NCBI GenBank assembly: GCA_022828145.1
Contig: JAJEJA010000072.1
Span: 22,876-86,875, forward strand
Direction: 5' to 3'
DNA: 64,000 nucleotides
Source of the DNA: Candidatus Poribacteria bacterium
GTDB lineage: Bacteria; Poribacteria; WGA-4E; WGA-3G
Shown: in pieces, positions 17,321 through 24,670 of the stretch
Position numbering within the stretch: the first letter of the stretch is position 1
Layout of the letters: each line of letters opens with the position of its first letter
Made by a program: the position numbers and the translations under genes
Notes under the pieces: model-generated
Seen by the model: only the letters and a program-made list of their open reading frames with translations
What the model was told of the DNA's origin: nothing
The model's database searches: none

Positions 17321-18676
17321 TCACAACCATCTGTTTTTAAACTGTTGTACCATTTCATCAGGTCCACCGTGCTGTCCCAGATAGTCCAAGAACGCTTGGT
17401 AGAGTCTTCTTGCTTCGTTATTATCAGATTCAAATCTATTCTTGTTCTGCTCAGGATCTGAAGGTAGATGGAAAAGCTTATTTGGTGCACCTTTATGTTC
17501 AAGCAGTAGCGACCACGCGCCGTCTGTAATGCTTCCGTGTGGACTACCTCCATCAGGACTCCATCCACCACCCCACGCACCGTGAGAAACCGCGTATTCA
17601 CTCCCTTTTTCAGTATCACCTAAAATAATCTGTAACAGTGAATTACCTTCTACCTGTTTTCCGCGTTCTGCTCCAAATACATCAACAACGGTTGCGGGAA
17701 TATCAATAATACTTGCCAGGGCATCTGTGTGTCTTGGTGTTGCATCAGGATGATAAATAAGCAGTGGAATATGTATGACTTCTTCATACATGGTAAGGTT
17801 TTTAGCGATGAGTCCATGTTCACCTAATAGGAAACCGTGATCTGCCATGAAGATTATCATCGTATTCTCCATCAAACCCATATAGTCAATTTTTCGTATG
17901 AGATGTCCAATCCAATTATCAACAAGACACGCTTCTGCCCGGTATAATGCATTGAGTCTTTGGGTTGTGCGTTCATCCATTCTATTTGGACCGTATGTCG
18001 GGTATATGGGTTCAGGACCATCGTAGTCATCTGGATCAAACCTTCTGATGTACCAGTCTGGTACATCCCAAGGTTCGTGCGGGTCAAATGTGTCTACCAT
18101 CAAGTAGAAGTTTTCATGTTGATAGTTTCTTTCCAGCCAGTCACAGGCAGTCTGCATAGTTTGTGCAACAAACGTATCCCCTTCATTCTGTCTAAAGTCT
18201 GAATTCTTTAGATGATTTCTAAGACCTGGCGGTAAATTATCTGGACTTGGTCGTGTGTGTTTACGGTATCGTTGAACTTCTTCTGTATCATAATTATAGG
18301 GATGTGTTTCTAAAACATCAGTTTCCTGTCCACGGATCCACTTCCACCCCGTGAATCCTCGATTATATAGGAATCCGTTATTAAGGTGATGCGGTGTATC
18401 AGCGATCATCATACTTATAACACCAGCTTGTGTGAGTTGGTTTGCTATTACAGGTATATTGCGTTGAAGTGGTTCCCAGCCGCGTCGACATATCCCGACT
18501 TCACCCGTGACTAAATCTCCTCGAATCGGTACTGTTGGGAAACTTGTAATATACGCTTTGTTGAATACAATACACTTCTCTGCAAATGCGTTGAGTGCTG
18601 GACAATATCCTTTGCCGCCGTAGACATCTAAGTTATCACGTCTAAATGTATCTGAAATAATATGGATTATGTTCAT
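17321..18676 (-). CDS. sulfatase-family hydrolase with Thr at the nucleophile position
   Basis: 451 residues of the alkaline-phosphatase superfamily, sulfatase branch. An N-terminal metal-site HIISDTFRRDNLDVYG is followed by SFPTVPIRGDLVTG where sulfatases have C/S-x-P-x-R; here Thr48 replaces the Cys or Ser that becomes formylglycine. The later MADHGFLLGEHGL metal box and HIPLLIYHPD are intact. A Thr nucleophile is used by phosphodiesterase/pyrophosphatase relatives, so a phosphate-ester substrate is as likely as a sulfate ester. No signal peptide, so probably cytoplasmic. Upstream of and likely co-transcribed with the MIP channel. Confidence 0.87.
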   Translation of the reverse strand: MNIIHIISDTFRRDNLDVYGGKGYCPALNAFAEKCIVFNKAYITSFPTVPIRGDLVTGEVGICRRGWEPLQRNIPVIANQLTQAGVISMMIADTPHHLNNGFLYNRGFTGWKWIRGQETDVLETHPYNYDTEEVQRYRKHTRPSPDNLPPGLRNHLKNSDFRQNEGDTFVAQTMQTACDWLERNYQHENFYLMVDTFDPHEPWDVPDWYIRRFDPDDYDGPEPIYPTYGPNRMDERTTQRLNALYRAEACLVDNWIGHLIRKIDYMGLMENTMIIFMADHGFLLGEHGLIAKNLTMYEEVIHIPLLIYHPDATPRHTDALASIIDIPATVVDVFGAERGKQVEGNSLLQIILGDTEKGSEYAVSHGAWGGGWSPDGGSPHGSITDGAWSLLLEHKGAPNKLFHLPSDPEQNKNRFESDNNEARRLYQAFLDYLGQHGGPDEMVQQFKNRWL

Positions 18677-18700
18677 AAAATACCCCTTTTATCAGAACTG

Positions 18701-18741
18701 TGGCGCAAAACCCCATCATTTATGATGGGGATGTAGCGCCA
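18701..18741. repeat. nested hairpin, IS200/IS605-end-like
   Basis: Outer arms TGGCGC/GCGCCA enclose AAAA, an inner CCCCATCA/TGATGGGG stem with TTTA loop, then ATGTA. The same layout with different outer arms occurs at 63186-63227 next to tnpB, so I take it as an end or RNA structure of that element family. Confidence 0.5.
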
Positions 18742-18819
18742 TGCAGACATCATCTCACTAATCAAATCGACTAATAACTCATATATATTAATTAAGCTTA
18801 TCTGAAGTTTTGTGAGCAG
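18725..18819. repeat. upstream-module repeat, copy 1 (before hicBA)
   Basis: 95 bases, nearly identical to 19383-19477 and to 19909-19992. Contains GCCATGCAGAC, an AT-rich TTAATTAAGCTTA core and ends GTGAGCAG eleven bases before a -35 box. Confidence 0.9.
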
Positions 18820-18830
18820 GATTAATATAG

Positions 18831-18859
18831 TTGACTTTTTGGATCATGTGTGGCATATT
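18831..18859 (+). promoter_or_regulatory. promoter of hicBA
   Basis: TTGACT, 17 bases, CATATT, directly after repeat copy 1. Transcription would start about 40 bases before hicB. Confidence 0.5.
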
Positions 18860-18906
18860 GCAATAATCTATCATGCATGTTGACAGGATATTGAAGGAGA
18901 TATAAA

Positions 18907-19206
18907 ATGGCATATAAATTAACCCTTAGGCTTGAATCTCAAAAAGAAGGTGGATTCACAATAACATGTAAAGAATTACCAGAATTAATAACGGAGTGTG
19001 ATTCTTTAGATGATATGAAAGAAAATGTTTTAGATGCTTTTACTGCAATACTTGAATTATATCAATACAGAAATCGACCTTTGCCAGAAAGTATTAAGGG
19101 TGCAGATGAGGTACTAAATAATTCAAATGATTTTATGATTGAAACGGTGGTATCACTTAATGAAATATCGGCAAATAGTCAAAAAGCTGAAACAATTCGG
19201 GTGTGA
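18907..19206 (+). CDS. hicB: HicB-family antitoxin
   Basis: 99 residues with the HicB RNase-H-like fold: an N-terminal LTLRLESQKEGGFTITCKELPEL strand pair, then DSLDDMKENVLDAFTAILELY, the usual helix. In type II HicBA modules HicB binds and blocks HicA and often represses the operon. The usual C-terminal HTH or RHH DNA-binding domain is not evident, so autorepression may rely on other factors such as the upstream repeat. AAGGAG supports the ATG. It overlaps hicA by 47 bases, and the order is antitoxin first. Confidence 0.8.
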   Translation: MAYKLTLRLESQKEGGFTITCKELPELITECDSLDDMKENVLDAFTAILELYQYRNRPLPESIKGADEVLNNSNDFMIETVVSLNEISANSQKAETIRV

Positions 19207-19375
19207 AGAAATTGTTGATAGAAGATCAGGATCTCACAGAATATGGATTAATACCAATAATCAGAAAGAGGCATGCATTCCAGATTGGCGTGGCAGAGAT
19301 TTGAAAACAGGAACTCTGCGGGCTATCATTAATCAATTAGGTATTGATTATAAGGAGTTTCACAAAAACCGTTAG
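19160..19375 (+). CDS. hicA: HicA-family mRNA interferase toxin
   Basis: 71 residues from the ATG at 19160. HicA toxins have a double-stranded-RNA-binding-like fold and cleave mRNA when free of HicB. The conserved GSHRIWI box is present with catalytic His26, along with KQFGCEEIVDRR before it and LKTGTLRAIINQLGI after it. An in-frame start at 19139 is less likely because HicA proteins begin with MKYR-type sequence. It overlaps hicB, so translation is coupled. Confidence 0.85.
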   Translation: MKYRQIVKKLKQFGCEEIVDRRSGSHRIWINTNNQKEACIPDWRGRDLKTGTLRAIINQLGIDYKEFHKNR

Positions 19376-19382
19376 CAGTATC

Positions 19383-19477
19383 ATGGGGATGTAGCGCCAT
19401 GCAGACATCATCTCACTAATCAAATCGACTAATAACTCATATATATTAATTAAGCTTATCTGAAGTTTTGTGAGCAG
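19383..19477. repeat. upstream-module repeat, copy 2
   Basis: 95 bases identical or nearly so to copy 1; starts at the ATGGGGATGTAGCGCC remnant of the hairpin element and ends GTGAGCAG twelve bases before the next -35 box. Confidence 0.9.
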
Positions 19478-19489
19478 AAATAAATTTAC

Positions 19490-19518
19490 TTGACAAGGTG
19501 CATGAAATTAAATATAAT
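19490..19518 (+). promoter_or_regulatory. consensus sigma-70 promoter
   Basis: TTGACA, 17 bases, TATAAT: a perfect match. It drives the gene at 19558. Confidence 0.75.
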
Positions 19519-19557
19519 CTAATTCTATAATCATAATAGTTTGAGGTATTTAATTCA

Positions 19558-19815
19558 ATGCATAAGGCATCAGATAATACAGATCGATCAAATGCAACAC
19601 ATATCTTTCTTGATAATCTTAACAATCTGAAGAATTTGATTGAAGAGATTCAAGAAATGCCAAACCGAAAAAATTTGAAAAATCTTGAGACTTCTGCGAT
19701 CGATGTTTTTGACAATCTATATATTCAGCTGGAGAAGTGTTGGATGATTGCCGAGAAAGGTCGGCAGATTCAGCCTCTGTATCACGAGATTTTTGATCTT
19801 GATTCAAGTGAGTGA
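19558..19815 (+). CDS. small helical protein, unknown
   Basis: 85 residues, predicted all-helical with a Leu/Asn-rich amphipathic segment NLNNLKNLIEEIQEM and an acidic C-terminus. No known family recognised. It has a perfect promoter and a GAGGT box about 12 bases upstream of ATG. It follows HicBA and shares the duplicated upstream module, so it could be a further regulatory or antitoxin-like gene; that is only contextual. Confidence 0.55.
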   Translation: MHKASDNTDRSNATHIFLDNLNNLKNLIEEIQEMPNRKNLKNLETSAIDVFDNLYIQLEKCWMIAEKGRQIQPLYHEIFDLDSSE

Positions 19816-19908
19816 CTTCTTTTTCCATGATTTTTTACCACCTAATTTACTAAAATTTGTGTAAGTATGCCAGCAATCCAGTATAAAATCAAATGTACTT
19901 TGAACACT

Positions 19909-19992
19909 GTGCCATGCAGACCTCATTTCACTAATCAAATCGACTAATAACTCATATATATTAATTAAGCTTATCTGAAGTTTTGTGAGCAG
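19909..19992. repeat. upstream-module repeat, copy 3
   Basis: 84 bases matching copies 1 and 2 except for a few substitutions near its left end. Copies 2 and 3 also share the next 15 bases (AAATAAATTTACTTG), which reach into the -35 box. Confidence 0.9.
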
Positions 19993-20004
19993 AAATAAAT
20001 TTAC

Positions 20005-20033
20005 TTGCACTATCAAATCCTCTGTGGTATAAT
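20005..20033 (+). promoter_or_regulatory. sigma-70 promoter
   Basis: TTGCAC, 17 bases, TATAAT, twelve bases after repeat copy 3. Confidence 0.65.
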
Positions 20034-20053
20034 TACGTCAAGTAAAAATAAAA

Positions 20054-20077
20054 AGGCAGTGTGCCTAATCACTGCCT
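20054..20077 (+). promoter_or_regulatory. leader hairpin
   Basis: AGGCAGTG pairs with CACTGCCT over an eight-base loop, near the 5' end of the transcript that leads to the small gene at 20135. No T-run follows, so it is more likely a leader structure than a terminator. Confidence 0.5.
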
Positions 20078-20134
20078 AAATATGAGAAAAATGCCTAAAA
20101 TTACTCCCTAAATATGAAAAAAGGAGTTAAGCTA

Positions 20135-20254
20135 ATGCCCATTACAAAAGCACGCTCTAAACACAATCGAGCCATGCGTGAAATAAAAAGACGCAGAGCT
20201 TTGAATGCTTTAAAAGATATAGAACGCAAACTTAAGCAAATCCGTCAAAAATAA
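20135..20254 (+). CDS. 39-residue highly basic protein
   Basis: Encodes MPITKARSKHNRAMREIKRR followed by RALNALKDIERKLKQIRQK. About a third of the residues are Arg or Lys, and the second half is an amphipathic helix. AAGGAG lies eight bases before the ATG and a near-consensus promoter lies upstream, which argues that it is translated despite its size. A nucleic-acid-binding role is plausible from charge only. No homologue recognised. Confidence 0.5.
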   Translation: MPITKARSKHNRAMREIKRRRALNALKDIERKLKQIRQK

Positions 20255-20431
20255 CGAATTTTCTCATACGGCAATTATTATACCATTTTGTTGTTTCAAA
20301 GTCAATCAAATTTTTCTTGTATGCACAAACTTAGATCCAGGTACTTCGACTTTGCCATAAGTACCTGATAAATCTCCAATGGACTGTTTGCATAATTTTA
20401 GCATATCCTTTCATGGACACACAAAACCGAT

Positions 20432-20460
20432 TTGACTAATTTGTTAACACGTGGTATAAT
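20432..20460 (+). promoter_or_regulatory. strong sigma-70 promoter of putative ncRNA
   Basis: TTGACT, 17 bases, TATAAT, with no protein start in the transcribed region downstream. Confidence 0.7.
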
Positions 20461-20466
20461 ACAGGT

Positions 20467-20684
20467 GTTAGTTGGGTAAACAACTAGCACCTGTATTGAT
20501 TCGGATTGGAATGACTCGATTCGACTTGATTTGGATTGAAATGGGACGAGTTAACCCGACTCGGCTCGCATTGTAGCAAAGGCTTGAAATGGCATGTAAT
20601 GGTCTGGTTAGACTTGTCACATGGACTTGAATCAAATTGTGCAATGCAAGGCATTAGATTTATTCTGATGCCTTGCATTTTTTA
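20467..20684 (+). ncRNA. putative ~220-nt non-coding RNA
   Basis: It is bounded by the promoter at 20432 and a terminator at 20643-20684. The 5' end is a 14-bp hairpin (ACAGGTGTTAGTTG with CAACTAGCACCTGT). The middle holds two diverged copies of a ~28-base unit (GGATTGGAATG / GGATTGAAATG, each followed by CGA-type sequence). The 3' end is a perfect 12-bp stem followed by a T-run. No ribosome-binding site or conserved frame is present. It does not match tmRNA, SRP RNA or RNase P consensus elements that I can recognise. Confidence 0.55.
20643..20684 (+). terminator. rho-independent terminator
   Basis: AATGCAAGGCAT pairs perfectly with ATGCCTTGCATT, followed by TTTT. It ends the putative ncRNA. 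Confidence 0.85.
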
Positions 20685-20745
20685 CTTATTCCAATACTCT
20701 GTAATTATAACCTTAAAATATTCAATTGTCAAATATAATTTCTGA

Positions 20746-21087
20746 TCAATGCGTGTTGTCTTCAAACCACTGATCAATCGTATCCCAGTCTGTATACCAT
20801 CCCCAGACAAATTCCCATTCATGATTTACTTTGATGTAGTATGAACCTGAGACTGTAAGTGATAAAAGAGTCCCATCACTTTGGACAATATTATATCTGA
20901 CATAAACAACCTTTGCAGTGGCATCCTCATCACTTGCACCAGATTTTAATTCGCCCCATATTATGAAGCTGCCATCATAGTCGTAGTAGCTGTCTTGATA
21001 GACTGTCTGAAAAGTATCATGTGATAGAACACTCGCTAAAGGCATCATCACATAAATTATAATCGTTGCGTAGATTAAATTTCTCAT
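20746..21087 (-). CDS. secreted small protein, unknown
   Basis: 113 residues. The N-terminus (RNLIYATIIIYVMMPLASVLS) is a signal peptide. The mature part is rich in aromatic residues and short beta strands (YDYDGSFIIWGELKSG, KVVYVRYNIVQSDG, SYYIKVNHEWEFVWGWYTDW), suggesting a small beta-sandwich exported to the envelope. AGGAGG lies eight bases before the ATG. No family recognised. Confidence 0.65.
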   Translation of the reverse strand: MRNLIYATIIIYVMMPLASVLSHDTFQTVYQDSYYDYDGSFIIWGELKSGASDEDATAKVVYVRYNIVQSDGTLLSLTVSGSYYIKVNHEWEFVWGWYTDWDTIDQWFEDNTH

Positions 21088-21199
21088 TGTTGTAAAACCT
21101 CCTAAAAATAGTTGCGGATTTCAACGGAAATCCGAGTTGATATTTACATGACATACTGGCATAATGCCATCGTGAAATGAATTTGAAGTTATCGTGAGT

Positions 21200-21370
21200 G
21201 TTTCAATTCCCTTCATGCGGGAAGATCTTTATCAACGGGATTCTAATGGCTACCTTAGGTGATAGAATAGGTTTCAATTCCCTTCAAACGGGAAGGAATG
21301 CATTTATGAACTCAATACTGGAAATGCAGCTATGAATAAATATGCGTTTCAATTCCCTTCAAACGGGAAG
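21200..21370. CRISPR. short CRISPR-like array, three repeats
   Basis: A 25-bp repeat (GTTTCAATTCCCTTC, three bases, CGGGAAG) starts at 21200, 21271 and 21346. Two copies are identical and the first differs at two or three central bases, as terminal repeats often do. Spacers of 46 and 50 bases are unrelated to each other. TTCCC/GGGAA can form the short stem typical of repeat RNA. No cas gene is in the window, so this is an orphan or decaying array. Confidence 0.6.
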
Positions 21371-21472
21371 GCATTGCTTCAGTGATATCGGATATCAAAT
21401 CATTTCCATCTTGTAAATTAGGTCCGTTTTGCATGAGACGATCTCCTTATTGTAAATTACAAGGCACTATGA

Positions 21473-21504
21473 CCGACCGAAGATGTTCCAGCATCTTCGG
21501 TCGG
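21473..21504. terminator. strong hairpin, likely terminator or structured leader
   Basis: CCGACCGAAGATG pairs perfectly (13 bp) with CATCTTCGGTCGG over a six-base loop. The + side is followed by CGTGCTTTTG. It lies just downstream of the minus-strand gene ending at 21576 and may terminate that operon. Confidence 0.55.
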
Positions 21505-21575
21505 CGTGCTTTTGTGAAACGTATTTATAGAATAACATGCGAACATTAGCATTGCAATTAAATTTGGTTGCGTTC

Positions 21576-22370
21576 TTAGTCGGTTACCAGTATCTGATAA
21601 GATCGATCTAGTGCTGTTCCGTCTATAAGGTAAATTGTAACTGAAACGCTGTGCAACCCTTTATCCTTTGATGAAAAGCTGTGTGAAAGTGTTGTTGAGT
21701 ATACATTGCTTGAAAAATTCCCAGTATCTAAAGCAAAAGGCATGCTATCACTCATTGGATCTGTTAGGTCTTGAGGTATAAAATAGGCGTTAACATTCTT
21801 AATCGGTATACCTATTGCGTCTGTTGATATACTTATGGTATGCGTTTGATAGACACTGATTTGAGACTCGCCTGGCTGAATTGCTGCATCAGCTTTGGCT
21901 TGTTTCGCATCAGCTTCAGATTGTTTCGCTTCGTCTAATTTCTTTTTTGCATGGTCAAGATCTGTTTCGGCTTTTTCCAATGCTTTTTTTGCATCATCTA
22001 TAGCTTTATAGTGTGATCTTATGGCTGCTATAGTGCCTGCTGTTACGCCCGCAGCATATCCAATTGCCATTGGCAATGGATTGCCTGATGCAAGAGATGA
22101 TATTAAACCGAATATTAATCCTGTTTTACCTAATATAAATGCATTTGATGCAGCAGAACCGAGTAAATCATTATTTTCCTTTTCCTTAAGTGTATCTTCA
22201 GCTTGCTTTACGGCTTCGAATCTGTCTTTGTAAAGCTGATCTAAGTCCTCAACTGTTTTGTATACGTTGCCATCTACACAATGCGATATTGCTTTGTGTA
22301 AAGGTATAATGTGACATAAAACAAAGATAACTAATACGACTGTTGTGAATATGCGATTTTGTGTTCTCAT
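21576..22370 (-). CDS. exported coiled-coil protein with C-terminal beta domain, unknown
   Basis: 264 residues. Residues 1-30 are a signal or anchor (TTVVLVIFVLCHIIPL). Then a charged helix (50-70), a Gly/Ala-rich hydrophobic hairpin (about 72-110, LIFGLISSLASG and AIGYAAGVTAGTIAA), a coiled coil of Lys/Glu/Ala/Asp (115-165), and a beta-rich C-terminal domain (170-264) of immunoglobulin-like pattern. It lies 21 bases downstream of the membrane protein gene at 22392, so the two form an operon. The overall design resembles the protein at 12345. No known family. Confidence 0.65.
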   Translation of the reverse strand: MRTQNRIFTTVVLVIFVLCHIIPLHKAISHCVDGNVYKTVEDLDQLYKDRFEAVKQAEDTLKEKENNDLLGSAASNAFILGKTGLIFGLISSLASGNPLPMAIGYAAGVTAGTIAAIRSHYKAIDDAKKALEKAETDLDHAKKKLDEAKQSEADAKQAKADAAIQPGESQISVYQTHTISISTDAIGIPIKNVNAYFIPQDLTDPMSDSMPFALDTGNFSSNVYSTTLSHSFSSKDKGLHSVSVTIYLIDGTALDRSYQILVTD

Positions 22371-22391
22371 GGTTCTGTAAATACTCCTTTA

Positions 22392-23180
22392 TTAAAAAGT
22401 TGGGCGTTGTGGCTTCTCTTTCTTAGCTTGTTCCAGTTCTGCATAATTCTTATCAACTTCAGCACGGATTTTATATGTTGCTGTCCATATAGCTTTATCT
22501 GATTCAAGTATGAATTCATAATCATTAGCTATTTCTTCAAGTGATTTCGTTGTGCTGTGATTAGCAATGTCGTTGAAAAAAGACTCTAATTCATCGGCTT
22601 GTTCTGGATACTCTTTTATTGTCTCGGATTTTGCTAATTCTAATTCTTCGGGTGATAGGGTTTTGAAGATGCTAAGGATTGTTAATAACTTGGCATTAGC
22701 TGAGTCAATCTTTGCTTGTGTAAGTTCGCTTGATATGTCAATGCTTGCCATCCATCTATCTCGTGCTTTTCTTACTCTTGTTTCCCATGCCTTGTAAGCT
22801 TCATGATACGTCATGCCCTTATATATCCCATCTTCATATCTGTAGTTGAAAAGATGTTTCTCGCCTGGTTTAAAGTATCGGTATATTTGCCCTTCAAACT
22901 CAATTCTTTCTCGTGCGATTCCGTTGCCATCCGTATAGGTGACTTTCTTAAATGGTTTATCGGTTACGCGATCTGGCTGGTCATGATTGCGTTTCACTTC
23001 AATGCTCGAATTAACCTCTGCAATCTTGCGTTGTTTAATCTGATTTGCCAGTTTTTCTACATCTTCTAATTGATGATTTAGTTCACGATGTTCTGCAAGT
23101 TCGTGTCGAATAAGGAACACAGCTGCAGTGCTAATTATCATGATGAGGATAGCAATCCCCCAGTAAATTTTGCGGTTCAT
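22392..23180 (-). CDS. single-pass membrane protein, unknown
   Basis: 262 residues. One N-terminal membrane helix (IYWGIAILIMIISTAAVFLI) is followed by a coiled coil (30-55) and a mainly helical extracytoplasmic body with a short beta segment (VTYTDGNGIARERIEFEGQIYRYF). It is first in a two-gene operon with the coiled-coil protein gene at 21576. A near-consensus promoter at 23242-23270 overlaps a palindromic operator at 23217-23237, so repression at the start site is likely. Not recognised. Confidence 0.65.
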   Translation of the reverse strand: MNRKIYWGIAILIMIISTAAVFLIRHELAEHRELNHQLEDVEKLANQIKQRKIAEVNSSIEVKRNHDQPDRVTDKPFKKVTYTDGNGIARERIEFEGQIYRYFKPGEKHLFNYRYEDGIYKGMTYHEAYKAWETRVRKARDRWMASIDISSELTQAKIDSANAKLLTILSIFKTLSPEELELAKSETIKEYPEQADELESFFNDIANHSTTKSLEEIANDYEFILESDKAIWTATYKIRAEVDKNYAELEQAKKEKPQRPTF

Positions 23181-23216
23181 TTTGATCTCCTTTTAATACT
23201 TAATGATTGAAATTCA

Positions 23217-23237
23217 AAAGTGCTACACTAGCACTTT
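23217..23237. promoter_or_regulatory. palindromic operator, copy 1
   Basis: AAAGTGCTA-N3-TAGCACTTT, a perfect 9-bp inverted repeat. It sits just after the -10 of the minus-strand promoter, the classical place for a repressor site. An identical palindrome occurs at 26001. Confidence 0.6.
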
Positions 23238-23241
23238 GATT

Positions 23242-23270
23242 AATGTATCATGAAATAAATATAGTGTCAA
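23242..23270 (-). promoter_or_regulatory. sigma-70 promoter of the 23180-21576 operon
   Basis: On the minus strand: TTGACA, 17 bases, TACATT. Confidence 0.6.
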
Positions 23271-23278
23271 GGATATTT

Positions 23279-23497
23279 TTAATTAAGCACATATTCTATA
23301 ACACAAGCTATCGCAAGAACAATCAATATCACGATGATGGATATTGTCCATCCCTTAGTGAAAAACTCTTTTGGGTCATTCATTTTTAATATTCTATATA
23401 TAAACCAGATTGAAAGCATCACGAATAAAAACAGTATCGGATATTTTCCAATAGTATAAATAAAGGTTGATGCCATCGCCAAAAACATGTGTATCAT
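23279..23497 (-). CDS. small two-helix membrane protein
   Basis: 72 residues with two hydrophobic helices (about 18-38, YPILFLFVMLSIWFIYRIL, and 50-70) joined by a short charged loop MNDPKEFFTKGW. A GGTG-type box precedes the start. The first half closely resembles the 40-residue protein at 24671 (both have IG..PILF...L.SI....RIL), so they are paralogues. It ends just before the promoter of the next minus-strand operon. Function unknown. Confidence 0.5.
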   Translation of the reverse strand: MIHMFLAMASTFIYTIGKYPILFLFVMLSIWFIYRILKMNDPKEFFTKGWTISIIVILIVLAIACVIEYVLN

Positions 23498-23504
23498 ATC
23501 ACAC

Positions 23505-23660
23505 CTAAATCAATCTCATCATAAGGATGATTAATATTGCAATTATGAATATTAGGATATTGGCTTTTAAGTTATTCGATTCTCCCCTTCTATTTAGAAA
23601 CCATATTGTTAATATTAGTAATAGAAACAACTCTTCAAAAATTGTCAAAAATCCGACCAT
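23505..23660 (-). CDS. 51-residue small membrane protein
   Basis: Starts MVGFLTIFEELFLLLILTIW and ends IIAILIILMMRLI. Two hydrophobic helices flank a polar turn NRRGESNNLK. It sits seven bases upstream of the 72-residue membrane protein gene on the same strand, suggesting co-transcription. A GGGGG stretch about six bases upstream of ATG could serve as ribosome-binding site. No homologue recognised. Confidence 0.45.
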   Translation of the reverse strand: MVGFLTIFEELFLLLILTIWFLNRRGESNNLKANILIFIIAILIILMMRLI

Positions 23661-23678
23661 AACATGCCCCCATTTGAT

Positions 23679-23707
23679 TTGATTTTATGTTGATGTTTTG
23701 GTAATAT
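23679..23707 (+). promoter_or_regulatory. TTGATT/TAATAT promoter, family copy 1
   Basis: TTGATT, 17 bases, TAATAT. It shares the TTGATTTTAT start and 17-base spacing with promoters at 23990 and 25343. Confidence 0.5.
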
Positions 23708-23738
23708 GATAACACAAAATTTTCAAAGGAGCAATGTA

Positions 23739-23936
23739 ATGCAATCAGAAATTAATGAAGATATTACAAAAGAGGTCAGGGAGTTAAATAATATGCTTTC
23801 TGATTTTATTAGTAGAGTCGAGCCTATACTAGAACAACTTACTGAGCAAATTACAAAACAGTCGCAACCTCTCAAGTTCGGAAGAGAAGTTCGCAACGTT
23901 AAATTCGATCCCGAAAAAAATTGTTATGTCGACTAA
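23739..23936 (+). CDS. small acidic helical protein, unknown
   Basis: 65 residues from an ATG preceded by AAGGAG at seven bases. An N-terminal helix with heptad-like Leu/Ile spacing (EVRELNNMLSDFISRVEPIL) suggests a dimeric coiled coil; the tail VRNVKFDPEKNCYVD is polar. Its start MQS and its promoter-leader match the next gene at 24051. Not recognised. Confidence 0.5.
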   Translation: MQSEINEDITKEVRELNNMLSDFISRVEPILEQLTEQITKQSQPLKFGREVRNVKFDPEKNCYVD

Positions 23937-23989
23937 TGATGATTGATACTTAGCAATAGCACGATTGTTATATGCAGCCTTCAGTTGAG

Positions 23990-24018
23990 TTGATTTTATT
24001 ACGAGGATTTTGTAATAT
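23990..24018 (+). promoter_or_regulatory. TTGATT/TAATAT promoter, family copy 2
   Basis: TTGATT, 17 bases, TAATAT, followed by an ATAATACAAAAATTTT leader like that of the 23739 gene. Confidence 0.5.
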
Positions 24019-24050
24019 AATACAAAAATTTTAATTAAGGAATGAGTACA

Positions 24051-24356
24051 ATGCAATCAATTAATACATCTCCAGAATATAGTAAATGGGATGATCCTTT
24101 ACTGCCGTTAAATTGTCAAGATCCGACAATGGAAATGATATTAGGAACACATGGAAATATAGTCAGGGCAATACTTAAATTAACAGCAAATCAGATCATT
24201 CAATTCCAGCAGGGGAAAATTGAATTAACAGATCTTCTGAATCTATCTAATCTTGATGAGCATGAAAAAGCTGATTTGCTATACTCTATAATGCATAAAA
24301 ACCCTGAGGTTTTATCTATTAATCCTGAGTTATCAGATTTTTTTGGTATGAGTTAA
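24051..24356 (+). CDS. small protein, unknown
   Basis: 101 residues from the ATG at 24051 (AAGGA nine bases upstream; an earlier in-frame ATG overlaps that box). The middle is helical (GNIVRAILKLTANQIIQFQQ), then a Leu-rich acidic helix pair. It ends LSDFFGMS and overlaps the convergent gene at 24319 by 38 bases. Not recognised. Confidence 0.5.
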   Translation: MQSINTSPEYSKWDDPLLPLNCQDPTMEMILGTHGNIVRAILKLTANQIIQFQQGKIELTDLLNLSNLDEHEKADLLYSIMHKNPEVLSINPELSDFFGMS

Positions 24357-24660
24357 TAATATCTATACATTTATTCATCATTGAGATTAATTCATCTGCA
24401 GTTTTATGCTTGATGTCTATATTAGATTCAGTTTTCAAAATCTCATATTTACATGCTATCCAATAAACCATAGATATAAAATCTGGATTTTCTGTGTCTG
24501 CTTTCATTGATGACTCAAATGAATCGATTGCATCTTGGTAATTGCTGCTGACCATCTCATGTATTCCAATTGTCTTAAACTTAAAAATATTCATCAATTT
24601 AACCATTGAACTCTCTAATTCACTGTTTTCATGATTTGAATTATTTTTATCCATTTTCAT
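24319..24660 (-). CDS. small helical-repeat-like protein
   Basis: 113 residues with two or more helices in TPR-like spacing (NYQDAIDSFESSMKADTENPDF, an A-helix/B-helix pattern). GAGGAG lies directly before the start. It is last of a tight minus-strand set with the 40-residue membrane protein (24671) and the beta-rich protein (24797). TPR assignment is tentative; function unknown. Confidence 0.5.
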   Translation of the reverse strand: MKMDKNNSNHENSELESSMVKLMNIFKFKTIGIHEMVSSNYQDAIDSFESSMKADTENPDFISMVYWIACKYEILKTESNIDIKHKTADELISMMNKCIDIINSYQKNLITQD

Positions 24661-24670
24661 AATTTCTCCT

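Noticed and set aside
18831..18860. GG-N10-GC sigma-54-like spacing before hicB
   Set aside because: Flanking bases do not match TGGCA/TTGC; the sigma-70 reading is better.
20536..20745. 69-codon plus-strand frame
   Set aside because: Lies inside the putative ncRNA and its terminator; the repeats explain the open frame.
21330..21434. 34-codon minus-strand frame with AAGGAG upstream
   Set aside because: Good start signal, but it runs through the third CRISPR-like repeat and has no conserved features; kept only as a possibility.
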